A stretch of DNA of 64,000 bases from Deinococcus sp. KNUC1210 (GCF_022344005.1 NZ_CP092190.1:1875001-1939000), one strand, 5' to 3'. Positions 31,862 through 43,620 are shown, numbered from the stretch's first letter. Notes: generated by a model from the sequence alone, not told the origin. A program made the numbers and translations.

Positions 31862-32432
31862 CCGGCGTGCTCTCAGAGGCCGAGTTTCTGGAACTGGTGC
31901 GCCTCAATCCCATCAATGCTGCCCTGCTGGACCGTTTGCCGCTGCTGGGGCTGCCGCAGGCGCATCTGGTGGCGGGCTGTCTGTTCGGCACCGTCTGGAA
32001 CGTGCGTTCGGGCCGCCCGCCCACCGAGAACATCCGTGATTACGACCTGTTCTATTACGACCCCGACACCAGCTACGACGCCGAAGACACCATAATCCGG
32101 CGGGTGGCGGCGCTGGTTGCCGATCTGAAGGTCGAGGTGGAAGTTCGCAATCAGGCCCGCGTCCACCTGTGGTTCGGGGACCGGTTCGGGCAGGTCAGGC
32201 CGCCGATCCTGAGTGTGCGGCAGGGCATCGACGAGTTTCTGGTGCGCTGCACCTGCGTCGGCATTTCCAGCGCCGCAGAGGTCTACGCTCCGGATGGGCT
32301 GGCTGAACTGGCGGCGGGCGTGCTGCGGCCCAATCCGCGCAATCCCGATCAGAGCGGGGGGAGCTGTACCGCGCCAAGGTCGCCAGTTACAGCGGGCGCT
32401 GGCCCTGGCTCCGAGACGCAGCGCTCGACTGA
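31858..32432 (+). pseudogene. Nucleotidyltransferase-family protein with a one-base frameshift
   Basis: About 191 residues after repair. The GTG start overlaps the previous stop (GTGA). It has HLVAGCLFGTVWNVRSGRPPTENIRDYDLFYYD with the DYDLFY motif of the COG3575-type minimal nucleotidyltransferases, and VEVRNQARVHLWF. The family's C-terminal KAxSYxxRWPWL pattern (AKVASYSGRWPWL) appears only if one G is added to GGGGGG at 32356-32361. Without it the frame runs on past the true end. Substrate unknown. Confidence 0.72.
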
Positions 32433-33295
32433 GTGCCCAGCCAGCGCCCGCCGAAGACGTGCAGCAGCAGCCCCGCGAAGACCAGCAGCGCCGCCGCGAC
32501 CTTCAGGGCGGGGAAGGTTTCGTGGAAGTACAGGGCGCTGGACAGCAGGCCAAAAACCGGGACCATCAGCGAGAGGGGCGCGACCCGGGCTGCGCCGTAC
32601 TGCTGAATCAGGCGGCTCCACAGCCCGAAGCCCAGCACCGTATTGAAATAGCCCATGAAGGCCACCCCGCCCCAGAACCCGAGGCTGCCGTGCGTCAGAG
32701 CGTGCAGGGTCGGCCCCCACCCGGACAGCAGACCCGACCCCAGCAGCAGCGGCAGCGGCGACACCAGCGACGACCAGACCACCAGCCCGATCACATCGGC
32801 TCCGCCCGCCTGCCGCACCTGCAGATTGCTGAACGCCCACCCGAGCGCGGCCAGCAGCACCAGCCCGAAACTCAGCACGCCGCCCTGGTGCGAGCCGCTC
32901 GCGCCGATCAGCGCCATGCCCACAAACGCCAGGCCCATTCCGGCGATCTGGTTGGGCAGCAGCCGTTCTTTCAGCAGCCACGCGCTCAGCAGCGCGGTCA
33001 GAAATGCCTGCATCTGCATCAGCAGCGAGGCGAGTCCGGCACTCAGACCGAGCTGTACCGCCACGTACAGCAGGCCGAACTGCACCACGCCCACCGTCAG
33101 GCCGTAGCCGACCAGCAGTTTCAGCGGCACGGCGGGCCGCCGCACGAAGAACACGGCGGGCAGGGCTGCCAGCGTGAAGCGCAGCGCCGCCACCAGCAGC
33201 GGAGGCGCACCGTCCACACTCAGCTTGATGACCACGAAGTTCACTCCCCAGATGAAAGTGACAAACAGGGCCAGCAGGAAGGCACGCAGAGGCAT
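32387..33295 (-). CDS. EamA/DMT-family exporter
   Basis: A 302-residue inner-membrane protein with ten hydrophobic helices in two EamA repeats, beginning LLALFVTFIWGVNFVVIKL. The pieces GMGLAFVGMALIG and GLLSSALYFHETFPALKVAAALLVFAGL are typical. Members export amino acids and other metabolites; the substrate is unknown. It overlaps the convergent nucleotidyltransferase 3' end by 46 bases. Confidence 0.82.
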   Translation of the reverse strand: MPLRAFLLALFVTFIWGVNFVVIKLSVDGAPPLLVAALRFTLAALPAVFFVRRPAVPLKLLVGYGLTVGVVQFGLLYVAVQLGLSAGLASLLMQMQAFLTALLSAWLLKERLLPNQIAGMGLAFVGMALIGASGSHQGGVLSFGLVLLAALGWAFSNLQVRQAGGADVIGLVVWSSLVSPLPLLLGSGLLSGWGPTLHALTHGSLGFWGGVAFMGYFNTVLGFGLWSRLIQQYGAARVAPLSLMVPVFGLLSSALYFHETFPALKVAAALLVFAGLLLHVFGGRWLGTQSSAASRSQGQRPL

Positions 33296-33435
33296 GGCTG
33301 CATTCTGTCACCTGGCCCGGGCTTTCAGACCGTCCAGTTTGGGCAGGATTGGCCTGCCATTTGAACTGTACCTGCCTGCCCGGGCGTGCTGTAATAAAGA
33401 CACTTCCATCCTCCCGAAAGAATGGCCTATACGAT

Positions 33436-33480
33436 CACATCTAGTACATTGATTGAGACCCGGTACAGGATGTAGTACCA
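33436..33480 (+). promoter_or_regulatory. Paired direct repeats upstream of nrdJ, possible NrdR boxes
   Basis: ATCTAGTAC (33439-33447) and ATGTAGTAC (33470-33478) are direct repeats whose starts are 31 bases apart, three helical turns. NrdR boxes in front of ribonucleotide reductase genes are often tandem with this phasing and share an ATCTAGT-like half. The match to the full NrdR consensus is partial. The rest of the 347-bp gap holds no gene. Confidence 0.4.
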
Positions 33481-33642
33481 TGCAGCCATCAAGTTGGCGG
33501 GAGTCCTCTGCTCTTCAGCCGAGCTGTTCGTCTGCATTCTTCGTTGTTCATCTCTGTCGTTCGTCTGCGCCGTGCCTGTTGGGTGCGGGGCCCACGCTTT
33601 CATGTCTCAGCACGTCGTTCAGGCGTGCTGCACAGGAGTCCT

Positions 33643-36624
<2,982 letters not shown>

Positions 36625-36627
36625 AAT

Positions 36628-38133
36628 ATGAAATATCTCAATAGTGTCGAAAATTTTGGCTCTGTTGATGCCGACAACGATAATCTTTTGTACGAGGCGT
36701 TTGAAGATCATGAAGCGTACACAAGTATAATATCTCGCGAAAAGTTTCTTATAGTGGGGCGCAAAGGAAGTGGCAAGACTGCAATATTCAAAAAGATACT
36801 CCGTCTAAAAGATCATGATACTTTTAGCTATGGATACACTTTCTTTGACTATCCTTGGAACCATCATGATGCTCAAGCTAGGATAGGAGTTCCCGACTTT
36901 GAGAAGTTCAAGCACAGTTGGTTGTATTTTATTCTTATGTCTATATCAAAAATTATTTTAAACCAAGACAATTCGCTTCCGTATGATGAAGAATCATTGA
37001 ATTCGCTTTCAAGGATAGAGAAATTTGTAGTCGATACTTATGGAAGCAGGGATGTTGACGTAACTCAGGTTTTTACGCCTGCTTATAGGCTAAAAATGAA
37101 ACCAAATATTGAAATTGACGGCGGTATATTTAAAGCTAGTGCAGAGATGGAATCGATGGCGATTTCTGACTTACCAAAGGTTTTTCCTGAAGTAAATAAG
37201 AATATTATGCATCATATTATCAGCTCTTTAAATCCAGATAACAATTATTATATTGGTTTTGACCAACTAGACTACGGGTTTGAGTCATCTAGTGATCAAT
37301 ACAAACAGAGAATAATTGGCCTAGTGCTAGCTTGTAGGGAAATAAATAACTATGCCAGAGATGCGGGCAAAAAGCTAATTGTAACTATGTTTTTGAGGGA
37401 TAATATCTATAATATTCTACAGTTCGAAGACAAAAACAAAATTACTGAGAATTATCTTGTAAAGATAGAGTGGGATACCGTAAGGACGCGCCATTCTTTG
37501 AGAGATCTGATGGCAAAAAGATTCTATACTCTGCTAAGAGAAGGTGGTGAGCAAATAGTCTGGTCTGATGTGTTTGACGAGGACAAAGAAATGCCAGGCA
37601 GGCAAACCAAATATAAATATGTATTGGATAGAACGTTTAACAGACCAAGAGACATGATAAAATTCTGTAACGAAATTCTTATAGAGTATAGACAAAGAAT
37701 AAAATCAGTATCCACTGTATCAAATAAACTAGAGAATACAGATATAAATAACGCTAAACTAAACTATAGTACATACTTACTCAATGAAATTGACGATGAA
37801 ATACACAAGCATATCCCAGAATACAAAAGGTATCTTAACATTCTAAGAAGAATAGGAAACTGGTATTTTGATAAGAATGAATTTATTGAGGCCGCTAAGG
37901 CTGAATTCGGAGAGGGAGGAGATTACATAGAAGTAATGAGAAATATATTTGAATTTTCGATATTAGGCTTTCTTCGTTCTGGCGGGAGAACGGCTGGCTC
38001 ACAATACATCTTTAAATATAAAGACCCTAACGTTTCTTTTGATGAAACCTCATCAAGATTTAGAATACATCCTGGACTGATTGAGGCGCTTGATTTAAAG
38101 AGAAATGCTGCAAGCGAAGATGACTCGTTATAA
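36628..38133 (+). CDS. P-loop ATPase, Sll1717-like; AT-rich and probably horizontally acquired
   Basis: A 501-residue protein. Walker A is GRKGSGKT (44-51), Walker B is YIGFDQLD (208-215), a sensor-like VTMFLR is at 252-257, and FNRPRDMIKFCNE lies at about 337-349. This order and the RPRD motif match the Sll1717 family of STAND/AAA-like ATPases. Its DNA is sharply AT-rich (codons AAA, ATA, TTA and AGA dominate) while both neighbours are GC-rich. It begins 4 bases past the nrdJ stop with no promoter of its own visible, so expression may come from nrdJ read-through. Related ATPases are often found near anti-phage or toxin genes, but no partner is visible here. Defence is an inference. Confidence 0.72.
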   Translation: MKYLNSVENFGSVDADNDNLLYEAFEDHEAYTSIISREKFLIVGRKGSGKTAIFKKILRLKDHDTFSYGYTFFDYPWNHHDAQARIGVPDFEKFKHSWLYFILMSISKIILNQDNSLPYDEESLNSLSRIEKFVVDTYGSRDVDVTQVFTPAYRLKMKPNIEIDGGIFKASAEMESMAISDLPKVFPEVNKNIMHHIISSLNPDNNYYIGFDQLDYGFESSSDQYKQRIIGLVLACREINNYARDAGKKLIVTMFLRDNIYNILQFEDKNKITENYLVKIEWDTVRTRHSLRDLMAKRFYTLLREGGEQIVWSDVFDEDKEMPGRQTKYKYVLDRTFNRPRDMIKFCNEILIEYRQRIKSVSTVSNKLENTDINNAKLNYSTYLLNEIDDEIHKHIPEYKRYLNILRRIGNWYFDKNEFIEAAKAEFGEGGDYIEVMRNIFEFSILGFLRSGGRTAGSQYIFKYKDPNVSFDETSSRFRIHPGLIEALDLKRNAASEDDSL

Positions 38134-38187
38134 TAGTAAGGTGTCGAAAAAAATTATGTTTCACTAGCTGCTGCCCTATGCATCCCC

Positions 38188-38199
38188 TACACTATCCCT
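38188..38199 (+). promoter_or_regulatory. pgi leaderless promoter -10
   Basis: TACACT (38188-38193) ends 6 bases before the ATG at 38200. This places the transcription start at or beside the start codon. A convincing -35 is not visible. Confidence 0.55.
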
Positions 38200-39846
38200 A
38201 TGCCTACCAAGCTCACCGACCGCCCCGCCTGGAAAGCCCTGCAAGCCCACCATGACGCGGTAAAGAACGTGCATCTGCGCGACCTCTTCGCTCAGGATGC
38301 CAGCCGGGGCGAGCGCCTGACGCTGGAGGCCGCCGGACTGTTCCTCGATTACAGCAAGAACCGCGTGACCGATGAAACGCTGCGGCTGCTGCTCGATCTG
38401 GCGCGTGAAACTGGCGTGGAATCGCACCGCGACGCCATGTTCCGGGGCGATACCATCAACACCACCGAGGGCCGGGCCGTGCTGCATACCGCCCTGCGTG
38501 CCCCGCGTGACGCCGAAATCATCGTGGACGGCAAAAACGTGGTGCCGGACGTGCATGAAGTGCTGGACCGCATGGCGACCTTTGCCGACCAGATCCGGGC
38601 GGGAACGTGGCTTGGGCATACCGGAAAACCCATCAAGAACATCGTGAATATCGGCATCGGTGGCTCTGATCTGGGGCCGGTGATGGCGTACCGGGCGCTG
38701 GAGTTCTACACCCAGCGCAACCTGACGCTGCGCTTTGTCTCGAACGTGGACGGCACCGAACTGGTCGAAGCGGTGCACGATCTCGACCCCGCCGAGACGC
38801 TGTTTATCGTGTCGTCCAAGACCTTTACCACCCAGGAGACGATGGCGAACGCCCAGAGCGCCCGTGCCTGGACGCTTGCTGCCCTGCACGACGACGCGGC
38901 GATTTCGCGGCATTTCGTGGCGGTCAGCACCAACGCCGAGGCCGTACAGAAGTTCGGCATCGACACCGCCAACATGTTCGGCTTCTGGGACTGGGTGGGC
39001 GGGCGGTACAGCATGGACAGCGCGATTGGCCTGAGCCTGATGATCGCCGTCGGGCCGGGGCAGTTCCGTGAGCTGCTGGCGGGCTTTCACGACATGGACG
39101 AGCATTTCCGCACCGCGCCGCTCGAACAGAACATGCCCGCACTCATGGCCGTGATCGGCCTGTGGTACGACGATTTCTTTGACGCGCAGACGCTGGCGGT
39201 GTTGCCCTACGACCATTACCTGTCGCAGTTCTCGGCGTACCTGCAACAGCTCGACATGGAGAGCAACGGCAAGCACGTGACGCTCGACGGACAGACGGTG
39301 GACTACCAGACCGGCCCGGTCATCTGGGGACAGCCCGGCACCAACGGTCAGCATGCCTTCTATCAGCTGATCCATCAGGGCACCAAGCTGATTCCCTGCG
39401 ATTTCATCGGCTTTATTCGCACGCTCAACCCCAGCACGCCCCCCGGCATGCCCGCCCACCACGATCTGCTGATGGCGAACGTCTTCGCGCAGACCGAGGC
39501 GCTGGCGTTCGGCAAGACGCTGGAAGAGGTGCAGGCCGACGGCGTGAAGACAGAACAGGTGCCGCACCGCGTGTTCGAGGGCAACCGCCCCACCAATACG
39601 CTGCTGGCCGACCTGCTCACGCCGCGCATTCTGGGCGCACTGATCGCGCTGTACGAGCACAAGGTGTTCGTGCAGGGGGCGATCTGGAATATCAATTCCT
39701 TCGATCAGTGGGGCGTCGAGCTGGGCAAGGTGCTGGCGAGCAAGATCGTGCCGGAACTGGAAGCCGCCGCCGAGCCGGAGCTGAAGCACGACAGCAGCAC
39801 CAACGCGCTGATTCGCCGGTACAGAGCGGGAAAACAGGGAAAATAA
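38200..39846 (+). CDS. pgi: Glucose-6-phosphate isomerase
   Basis: A 548-residue enzyme that interconverts glucose-6-phosphate and fructose-6-phosphate. [46 protein letters not shown] and WDWVGGRYS are the classical PGI signatures; [18 protein letters not shown] carries the catalytic Glu/His region, and [10 protein letters not shown] lies near the C-terminus. Length is normal for the long PGI family. It follows the AT-rich gene after a 66-bp gap. Confidence 0.96.
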   Translation: MPTKLTDRPAWKALQAHHDAVKNVHLRDLFAQDASRGERLTLEAAGLFLDYSKNRVTDETLRLLLDLARETGVESHRDAMFRGDTINTTEGRAVLHTALRAPRDAEIIVDGKNVVPDVHEVLDRMATFADQIRAGTWLGHTGKPIKNIVNIGIGGSDLGPVMAYRALEFYTQRNLTLRFVSNVDGTELVEAVHDLDPAETLFIVSSKTFTTQETMANAQSARAWTLAALHDDAAISRHFVAVSTNAEAVQKFGIDTANMFGFWDWVGGRYSMDSAIGLSLMIAVGPGQFRELLAGFHDMDEHFRTAPLEQNMPALMAVIGLWYDDFFDAQTLAVLPYDHYLSQFSAYLQQLDMESNGKHVTLDGQTVDYQTGPVIWGQPGTNGQHAFYQLIHQGTKLIPCDFIGFIRTLNPSTPPGMPAHHDLLMANVFAQTEALAFGKTLEEVQADGVKTEQVPHRVFEGNRPTNTLLADLLTPRILGALIALYEHKVFVQGAIWNINSFDQWGVELGKVLASKIVPELEAAAEPELKHDSSTNALIRRYRAGKQGK

Positions 39847-39869
39847 GACTGTAGGCGGGCCAGAAGGTT

Positions 39870-39903
39870 CAGGGCGAAGGAGCTGAGATTCTCCTTCGCC
39901 CTG
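39870..39903. terminator. Perfect 13-bp hairpin after pgi
   Basis: CAGGGCGAAGGAG (39870-39882) and CTCCTTCGCCCTG (39891-39903) are exact inverse complements with an 8-base loop. It lies between pgi and a convergent gene and probably stops both; no T tract follows, so Rho-assisted or pausing action is also possible. Confidence 0.6.
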
Positions 39904-39904
39904 T

Positions 39905-40279
39905 TCAGTCCTGACGGCGGCGCTCCTCACGCGGCCCGCTCTCGTCCAGCCCCCGCACACGGGCAACCAGCGGCGACAGACTTTCCAGCAGTTTCGGCCC
40001 TGCCGCGCCGCCCAGCGTGGCAAGCAGCCAGACGCTGCCGGGGGTAAAGGGGCGGAATTCGCCGTCCAGCAGCACCAGACATACGCCCGCCAGTGTGCCC
40101 AGCACCACATCAGGCACAGCGTCAAGCAGTGGGGAAGACCGCAGGCCCGCACGCCGCCGCAGGGTGCGCTCTCGCCAGACCCGCATGGCCGAAGCGAACA
40201 CGGCAGCGAGCACGGCGCTCAGCCACAGAGGGACCGAATCAGGCATCGTCAGCGGTGCGAGATTGAAGAGGTGAGTCAT
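39905..40279 (-). CDS. Small membrane protein, holin-like
   Basis: A 124-residue protein with two hydrophobic segments (VPLWLSAVLAAVFASAM and VVLGTLAGVCLVLL) separated by a basic loop RVWRERTLRRRAGL, then SVWLLATLGGAAGPKLLE and a charged tail. The pattern resembles small phage-holin-type proteins, but the match is weak. I choose ATG 40279 because TAAGTT ends 6 bases upstream with TTGACA 17 bases before that; the ATG at 40285 overlaps the -10. The promoter shares a TTAGGACWTG element with the divergent HTH gene. Confidence 0.5.
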   Translation of the reverse strand: MTHLFNLAPLTMPDSVPLWLSAVLAAVFASAMRVWRERTLRRRAGLRSSPLLDAVPDVVLGTLAGVCLVLLDGEFRPFTPGSVWLLATLGGAAGPKLLESLSPLVARVRGLDESGPREERRRQD

Positions 40280-40285
40280 GTCCAT

Positions 40286-40314
40286 AACTTAGTACATGTC
40301 CTAACTTCTGTCAA
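40286..40314 (-). promoter_or_regulatory. Promoter of the small membrane protein gene
   Basis: TTGACA (40309-40314) and TAAGTT (40286-40291), minus strand, are 17 bases apart. TTAGGACATG (40295-40304) lies in the spacer and matches an element at the HTH gene promoter in 9 of 10 positions. Confidence 0.55.
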
Positions 40315-40458
40315 CGGAAAATCTGTCTATGTGCTTCTGCTCAAGGCAGAACTGGTAAATGAGGGAACGAGTATGAGAGGCGTGGTTGGACCGTTGTCAC
40401 GCGGCTACGCCCCCTCGTGTGAGCAAGCGTCACAGCTTGATAGTGCGCTTCACCGAGC

Positions 40459-40487
40459 TTAGGACTTGGCATAGGTCGTGATAGAAT
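40459..40487 (+). promoter_or_regulatory. HTH-peptidase operon promoter with shared element
   Basis: TAGAAT (40482-40487) with an upstream TGA forms an extended -10, ending 7 bases before ATG 40495. TTAGGA (40459-40464) is 17 bases away. The element TTAGGACTTG (40459-40468) overlaps this -35 and is almost the same as one in the divergent promoter. Confidence 0.55.
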
Positions 40488-40494
40488 GGCGGGT

Positions 40495-41004
40495 ATGACA
40501 GGTAGGTCTTCCACCGCTCATGGACGCGCAGGGCAGGCGCTCGACAAGCATGGGGCCGGGCAGCTTATCCGGCAGCGGCGGGAAGCGCTGGGCTACACGC
40601 AGGAAGACGTGGTGGCGCACACCAGCATTCCCGTCTCGACCTACGTTTCCGAACTGGAAAACGGCAAGGTCAGCGTGGGCCGCAGCAAGCATTTTCCCAG
40701 TCTGGCGCAGTTCCTCCAGCTTTCAGAGGCCGACGTGCGGGCGATCAATCCGGCGGCGGTGATCGAGGTGCGGGCAGGTCCCCAGGCTGCCGAGCAGCTT
40801 GAACGCGACCTTTCGCCCAATCTGGCGCGGGCGGCAGAGCTGTATGCCGACCGGCCCCGGTACGCGGGCTTCGGCACGCCGCGTTGGCTGAATTATCTGA
40901 ACGCCTTCAATTTCTACGACGGGCAGGAACCCGAGCCGGAAGGCTGGGCCGAACTGTTTCTGACGCTGAAACAGTCGAATGTGACGCCGGGAGACCGCGA
41001 GTGA
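40495..41004 (+). CDS. XRE-family HTH transcriptional regulator
   Basis: A 169-residue protein with a HTH at about 22-81 (GQLIRQRREALGYTQEDVVAHTSIPVSTYVSELENGKVS). The C-terminal half (AEQLERDLSPNLARAAELYADRPRYAG) is not recognised. The start at ATG 40495 follows a leaderless promoter; ATG 40486 lies inside the -10. Its stop overlaps the peptidase start as GTGA. It is longer than DdrO and differs in sequence, so it is not the main DdrO. The neighbouring peptidase suggests it is cleaved or inactivated under stress, as DdrO is by IrrE. Confidence 0.78.
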   Translation: MTGRSSTAHGRAGQALDKHGAGQLIRQRREALGYTQEDVVAHTSIPVSTYVSELENGKVSVGRSKHFPSLAQFLQLSEADVRAINPAAVIEVRAGPQAAEQLERDLSPNLARAAELYADRPRYAGFGTPRWLNYLNAFNFYDGQEPEPEGWAELFLTLKQSNVTPGDRE

Positions 41005-41663
41005 TCCTCAGCGATCCTGTCCAGCACCTGCTCGCTGACGTAGAAGCCACGCTGTCGCGCCTGGGCCACCCGGACCCGGCACGGCTGGCACGCGACCTGG
41101 GCATCCGGCTGATCTACGACGCCAAGGCTGGCTCTCACGGCGGCCCGCCCAGCATCATCACGCTGCCGCTGGGCCTGCCGGTGTCGCTGGAGCGGCAGAT
41201 GCTGGCGCACGAGATCGGGCACGTCTTCATGCAGCAGTCGGGGCTGGAAAGCGAGCTGCGGGCGCAGTGGGGCACGGTGGGACCGGAAACCTTCCGCATG
41301 CATAACGAAACCATCGCCCGCCACCTCGCGGGCCTGATTCTGATTCCCACTCCGCTGCGGCTGCGGGCCGAGCGGCAGTACGGCGTCACGCCCACGGCAG
41401 CGCTTCAGCTCGTGCGGGCGACCGGCACCGAACTCAAAGACGTGCTCGACCGCCTCGTGTATGTCGATCCCGACGCGTGCCGGGGCGCATTCGTGACCTG
41501 TGGAAAAATCCTCACACAGCTGAAGACCAATAATGTGTGGGTGGAAAAATCTCAGTACGACCGCGTGCACGAAATCGCAGAATTGATGCCAGGGGCGGCG
41601 CTGCGCTCCATCGCTCCTCAGCAGGTGCTGGGGCTGGGCAGCTGGTCGGGAGGTGCGTGGTGA
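41001..41663 (+). CDS. ImmA/IrrE-family metallopeptidase
   Basis: A 220-residue protein, GTG start overlapping the regulator stop. HEIGH at residues 70-74 gives H70, E71 and H74, and HNETIARHLAG supplies a third ligand near E103, as in ImmA/IrrE zinc peptidases. It is shorter than the known Deinococcus IrrE (about 328 residues) and lacks its GAF-like C-terminal domain. The likely target is the adjacent HTH protein. An additional function in phage or mobile-element regulation is possible since ImmA-type pairs occur there. Confidence 0.82.
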   Translation: MILSDPVQHLLADVEATLSRLGHPDPARLARDLGIRLIYDAKAGSHGGPPSIITLPLGLPVSLERQMLAHEIGHVFMQQSGLESELRAQWGTVGPETFRMHNETIARHLAGLILIPTPLRLRAERQYGVTPTAALQLVRATGTELKDVLDRLVYVDPDACRGAFVTCGKILTQLKTNNVWVEKSQYDRVHEIAELMPGAALRSIAPQQVLGLGSWSGGAW

Positions 41664-41974
41664 AGCGCGTCCTGCTGGCCGCTGGTCTGTGTATGGGGCT
41701 GCTGGGTTCGTGTGCCTACACCGGAGCCGGAGCCGACTGGGGATCGGTGCAGCCGACCACCTACACGCTCACGCTCGACAACCGTGCCTGCATCATTCCC
41801 GCCCAGCTGCTGATCGACGGTCAGAACGTGGGCAGCACCGACGCCTATCAGCAGCGGGGCTTCTCAGTGTCGCCCGGCACACACACCTTCCAGATTCCGA
41901 ACGATCTGAATCCCCAGATCTATACCGCCACCGTGACCAGCAATCTGACCTGGCACGTGCGGGCCTGCCTGTAA
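41660..41974 (+). CDS. Small putative lipoprotein, third gene of the HTH-peptidase operon
   Basis: A 104-residue protein, GTG start overlapping the peptidase stop (GTGA again). A lipoprotein signal (VLLAAGLCMGLLGSCAYTG) is followed by a short beta-rich domain (TYTLTLDNRACIIPAQLLIDGQNVGST). Function unknown. The coupling of a surface lipoprotein to a cytoplasmic regulator-protease pair is odd and may report envelope state. Confidence 0.6.
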   Translation: MKRVLLAAGLCMGLLGSCAYTGAGADWGSVQPTTYTLTLDNRACIIPAQLLIDGQNVGSTDAYQQRGFSVSPGTHTFQIPNDLNPQIYTATVTSNLTWHVRACL

Positions 41975-42026
41975 CAGCAGGTTTTCAGCGCTGTATCGCC
42001 GCCCCGCCCCGACGCAGGCCAACGAA

Positions 42027-42075
42027 GAGACGCCGACCTGGAGTGCAGACATCTGCATCCTCAGATCGGCGTCTC
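42027..42075 (+). other. Long imperfect hairpin
   Basis: GAGACGCCGA (42027-42036) and TCGGCGTCTC (42066-42075) form a perfect 10-bp stem; TGCAGA and TCTGCA form an inner stem. No T tract follows. It may be a terminator for the lipoprotein operon or a small structured RNA. Confidence 0.45.
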
Positions 42076-42117
42076 CTCCTCTGCAGCGTGCAGGAATGAG
42101 GCTGGCAGGCACCAACG

Positions 42118-42145
42118 AAAAAAGCCCCGTCGAAACGGGACTTTT
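42118..42145. terminator. Bidirectional terminator by tRNA-Pro
   Basis: AGCCCCGT and ACGGGACT pair around CGAA with A- and T-rich flanks on either side. It ends the tRNA-Pro transcript (minus strand) and anything coming from the lipoprotein operon. Confidence 0.75.
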
Positions 42146-42154
42146 CATCTTCTT

Positions 42155-42234
<80 letters not shown>

Positions 42235-42327
42235 ATAACCAGCGGTGGGCAGTATAGATGCAGCGGGCCTCTCCGGTCAAGCATGGCTCAAGGCGGGCAG
42301 ACGAAAGCGGGCGCTATCCTTCGCATT

Positions 42328-43599
42328 ATGACGCGTTCATCCGAGCTGAGCTTCGAGCAGAAACTTCGTAACTATGCCGACCTGACGGTTCAGATCGGTG
42401 CGGGCGTGCAGCCCGGTCAGCGTGTGCTGGTGCAGGCTCCTGTCGAGACGGCTCCGCTGGCCCGCCTGATCGTGGACGCTGCCTACCGCGCCGGAGCGAG
42501 CTTTGCCGATGTGCGCTGGGATGACGACGCGGTGGTGCTCAGCCGGTTCCAGAATGCGCCGGACGGGACCTTCGAGACCATCAGCCGCTGGCGTGTAGAC
42601 GCCGAGATGGAGGTGGCCGAGGCTGGCGGCAGCGTCATCGCCATCCGGGCGACCAATCCCAACCTGCTGGGCAGCGTGGATGCGGCCCGCGTGTCGGCAC
42701 ACCAGCGGGCGCTGGCGACGTACCGCAGGCCCTATTCGCAGCGGGTCATGACCAACCGGCTGAACTGGAACCTCATCAGTGCCCCGATTCCGGAGTGGGC
42801 TGGACTGATGTTTCCCGGGATGTCGGATGAAGCGGCGGTGCAGGCCCAGTGGGACGCCATCTTTGCCGCCACCCGCGCCGATCAGCCCGACCCTATCGCG
42901 GCGTGGCATGCCCACCTGCAAACGCTGAAGCAGCGCCGTGAGCTGCTGACCGAGCGTCAGTTTCAGGCGCTGCACTTTCTGGGGCAGGGCGGCGGCACCG
43001 ATCTGACGGTGGGGCTGGCCGACGATCACATCTGGGGTGGTGGCAGTGCGGTCACGGCTCCGGTAGACGGCGTGCCCGGCGGCATCACCTTTACCGCCAA
43101 CATTCCCACTGAGGAAGTCTGGACCGCCCCGCACCGCGAGCGGGTAGACGGCGTGGTCTTCAGTACCAAACCGCTCAGCTACAACGGCACGCTGATCACG
43201 GGAATTCGTATTCGCTTCGAGGGCGGGCGCATCGTCGAGGCCAGCGCCGAGCAGGGTGAAGCCACCCTTCAGCAGATGATCGACACCGACGAAGGCTCGC
43301 ACCGCCTGGGTGAAGTGGCGCTGGTGCCGAACAGCTCGCCCATCAGCCGCAGCGGCCTGTTCTTCTACAACACGCTGTACGACGAGAACGCCGCTTCGCA
43401 TATCGCCATCGGTGCGGCCTACCGTTTCAACATCAGCGGCGGCGTCGAGATGGATTCGGAGAGCTTCGCGGCCAAAGGCGGCAACGAGTCGCTGACACAC
43501 GTCGACTGGATGATCGGCAGCGGTCAGATTGACGTGGACGGTATCCGGAAGGACGGCACACGCGAGCCAGTCATGCGGGCCGGAGAATTCGTGATCTGA
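42328..43599 (+). CDS. M29-family aminopeptidase
   Basis: A 423-residue zinc aminopeptidase of the thermophilic AmpS/AmpT type. LTVQIGAGVQPGQRVLVQAPVETAPLARLIVDAAY at the N-terminus, FTANIPTEEVWTAPHRERVDG and HIAIGAAYRFNISGG are family signatures; GLFFYNTLYDENAASHIAIG includes the metal-site Asp/His. Start ATG 42328 is 7 bases after TATCCT (leaderless). Monocistronic. Confidence 0.87.
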   Translation: MTRSSELSFEQKLRNYADLTVQIGAGVQPGQRVLVQAPVETAPLARLIVDAAYRAGASFADVRWDDDAVVLSRFQNAPDGTFETISRWRVDAEMEVAEAGGSVIAIRATNPNLLGSVDAARVSAHQRALATYRRPYSQRVMTNRLNWNLISAPIPEWAGLMFPGMSDEAAVQAQWDAIFAATRADQPDPIAAWHAHLQTLKQRRELLTERQFQALHFLGQGGGTDLTVGLADDHIWGGGSAVTAPVDGVPGGITFTANIPTEEVWTAPHRERVDGVVFSTKPLSYNGTLITGIRIRFEGGRIVEASAEQGEATLQQMIDTDEGSHRLGEVALVPNSSPISRSGLFFYNTLYDENAASHIAIGAAYRFNISGGVEMDSESFAAKGGNESLTHVDWMIGSGQIDVDGIRKDGTREPVMRAGEFVI

Positions 43600-43620
43600 A
43601 AACGGGCAGGGCGGCGCTCG

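Noticed and set aside
40495..41663. The principal ddrO/irrE (pprI) pair
   Set aside because: The regulator is longer than and unlike DdrO, and the peptidase lacks the IrrE C-terminal domain. The pair is a relative, not the known locus.
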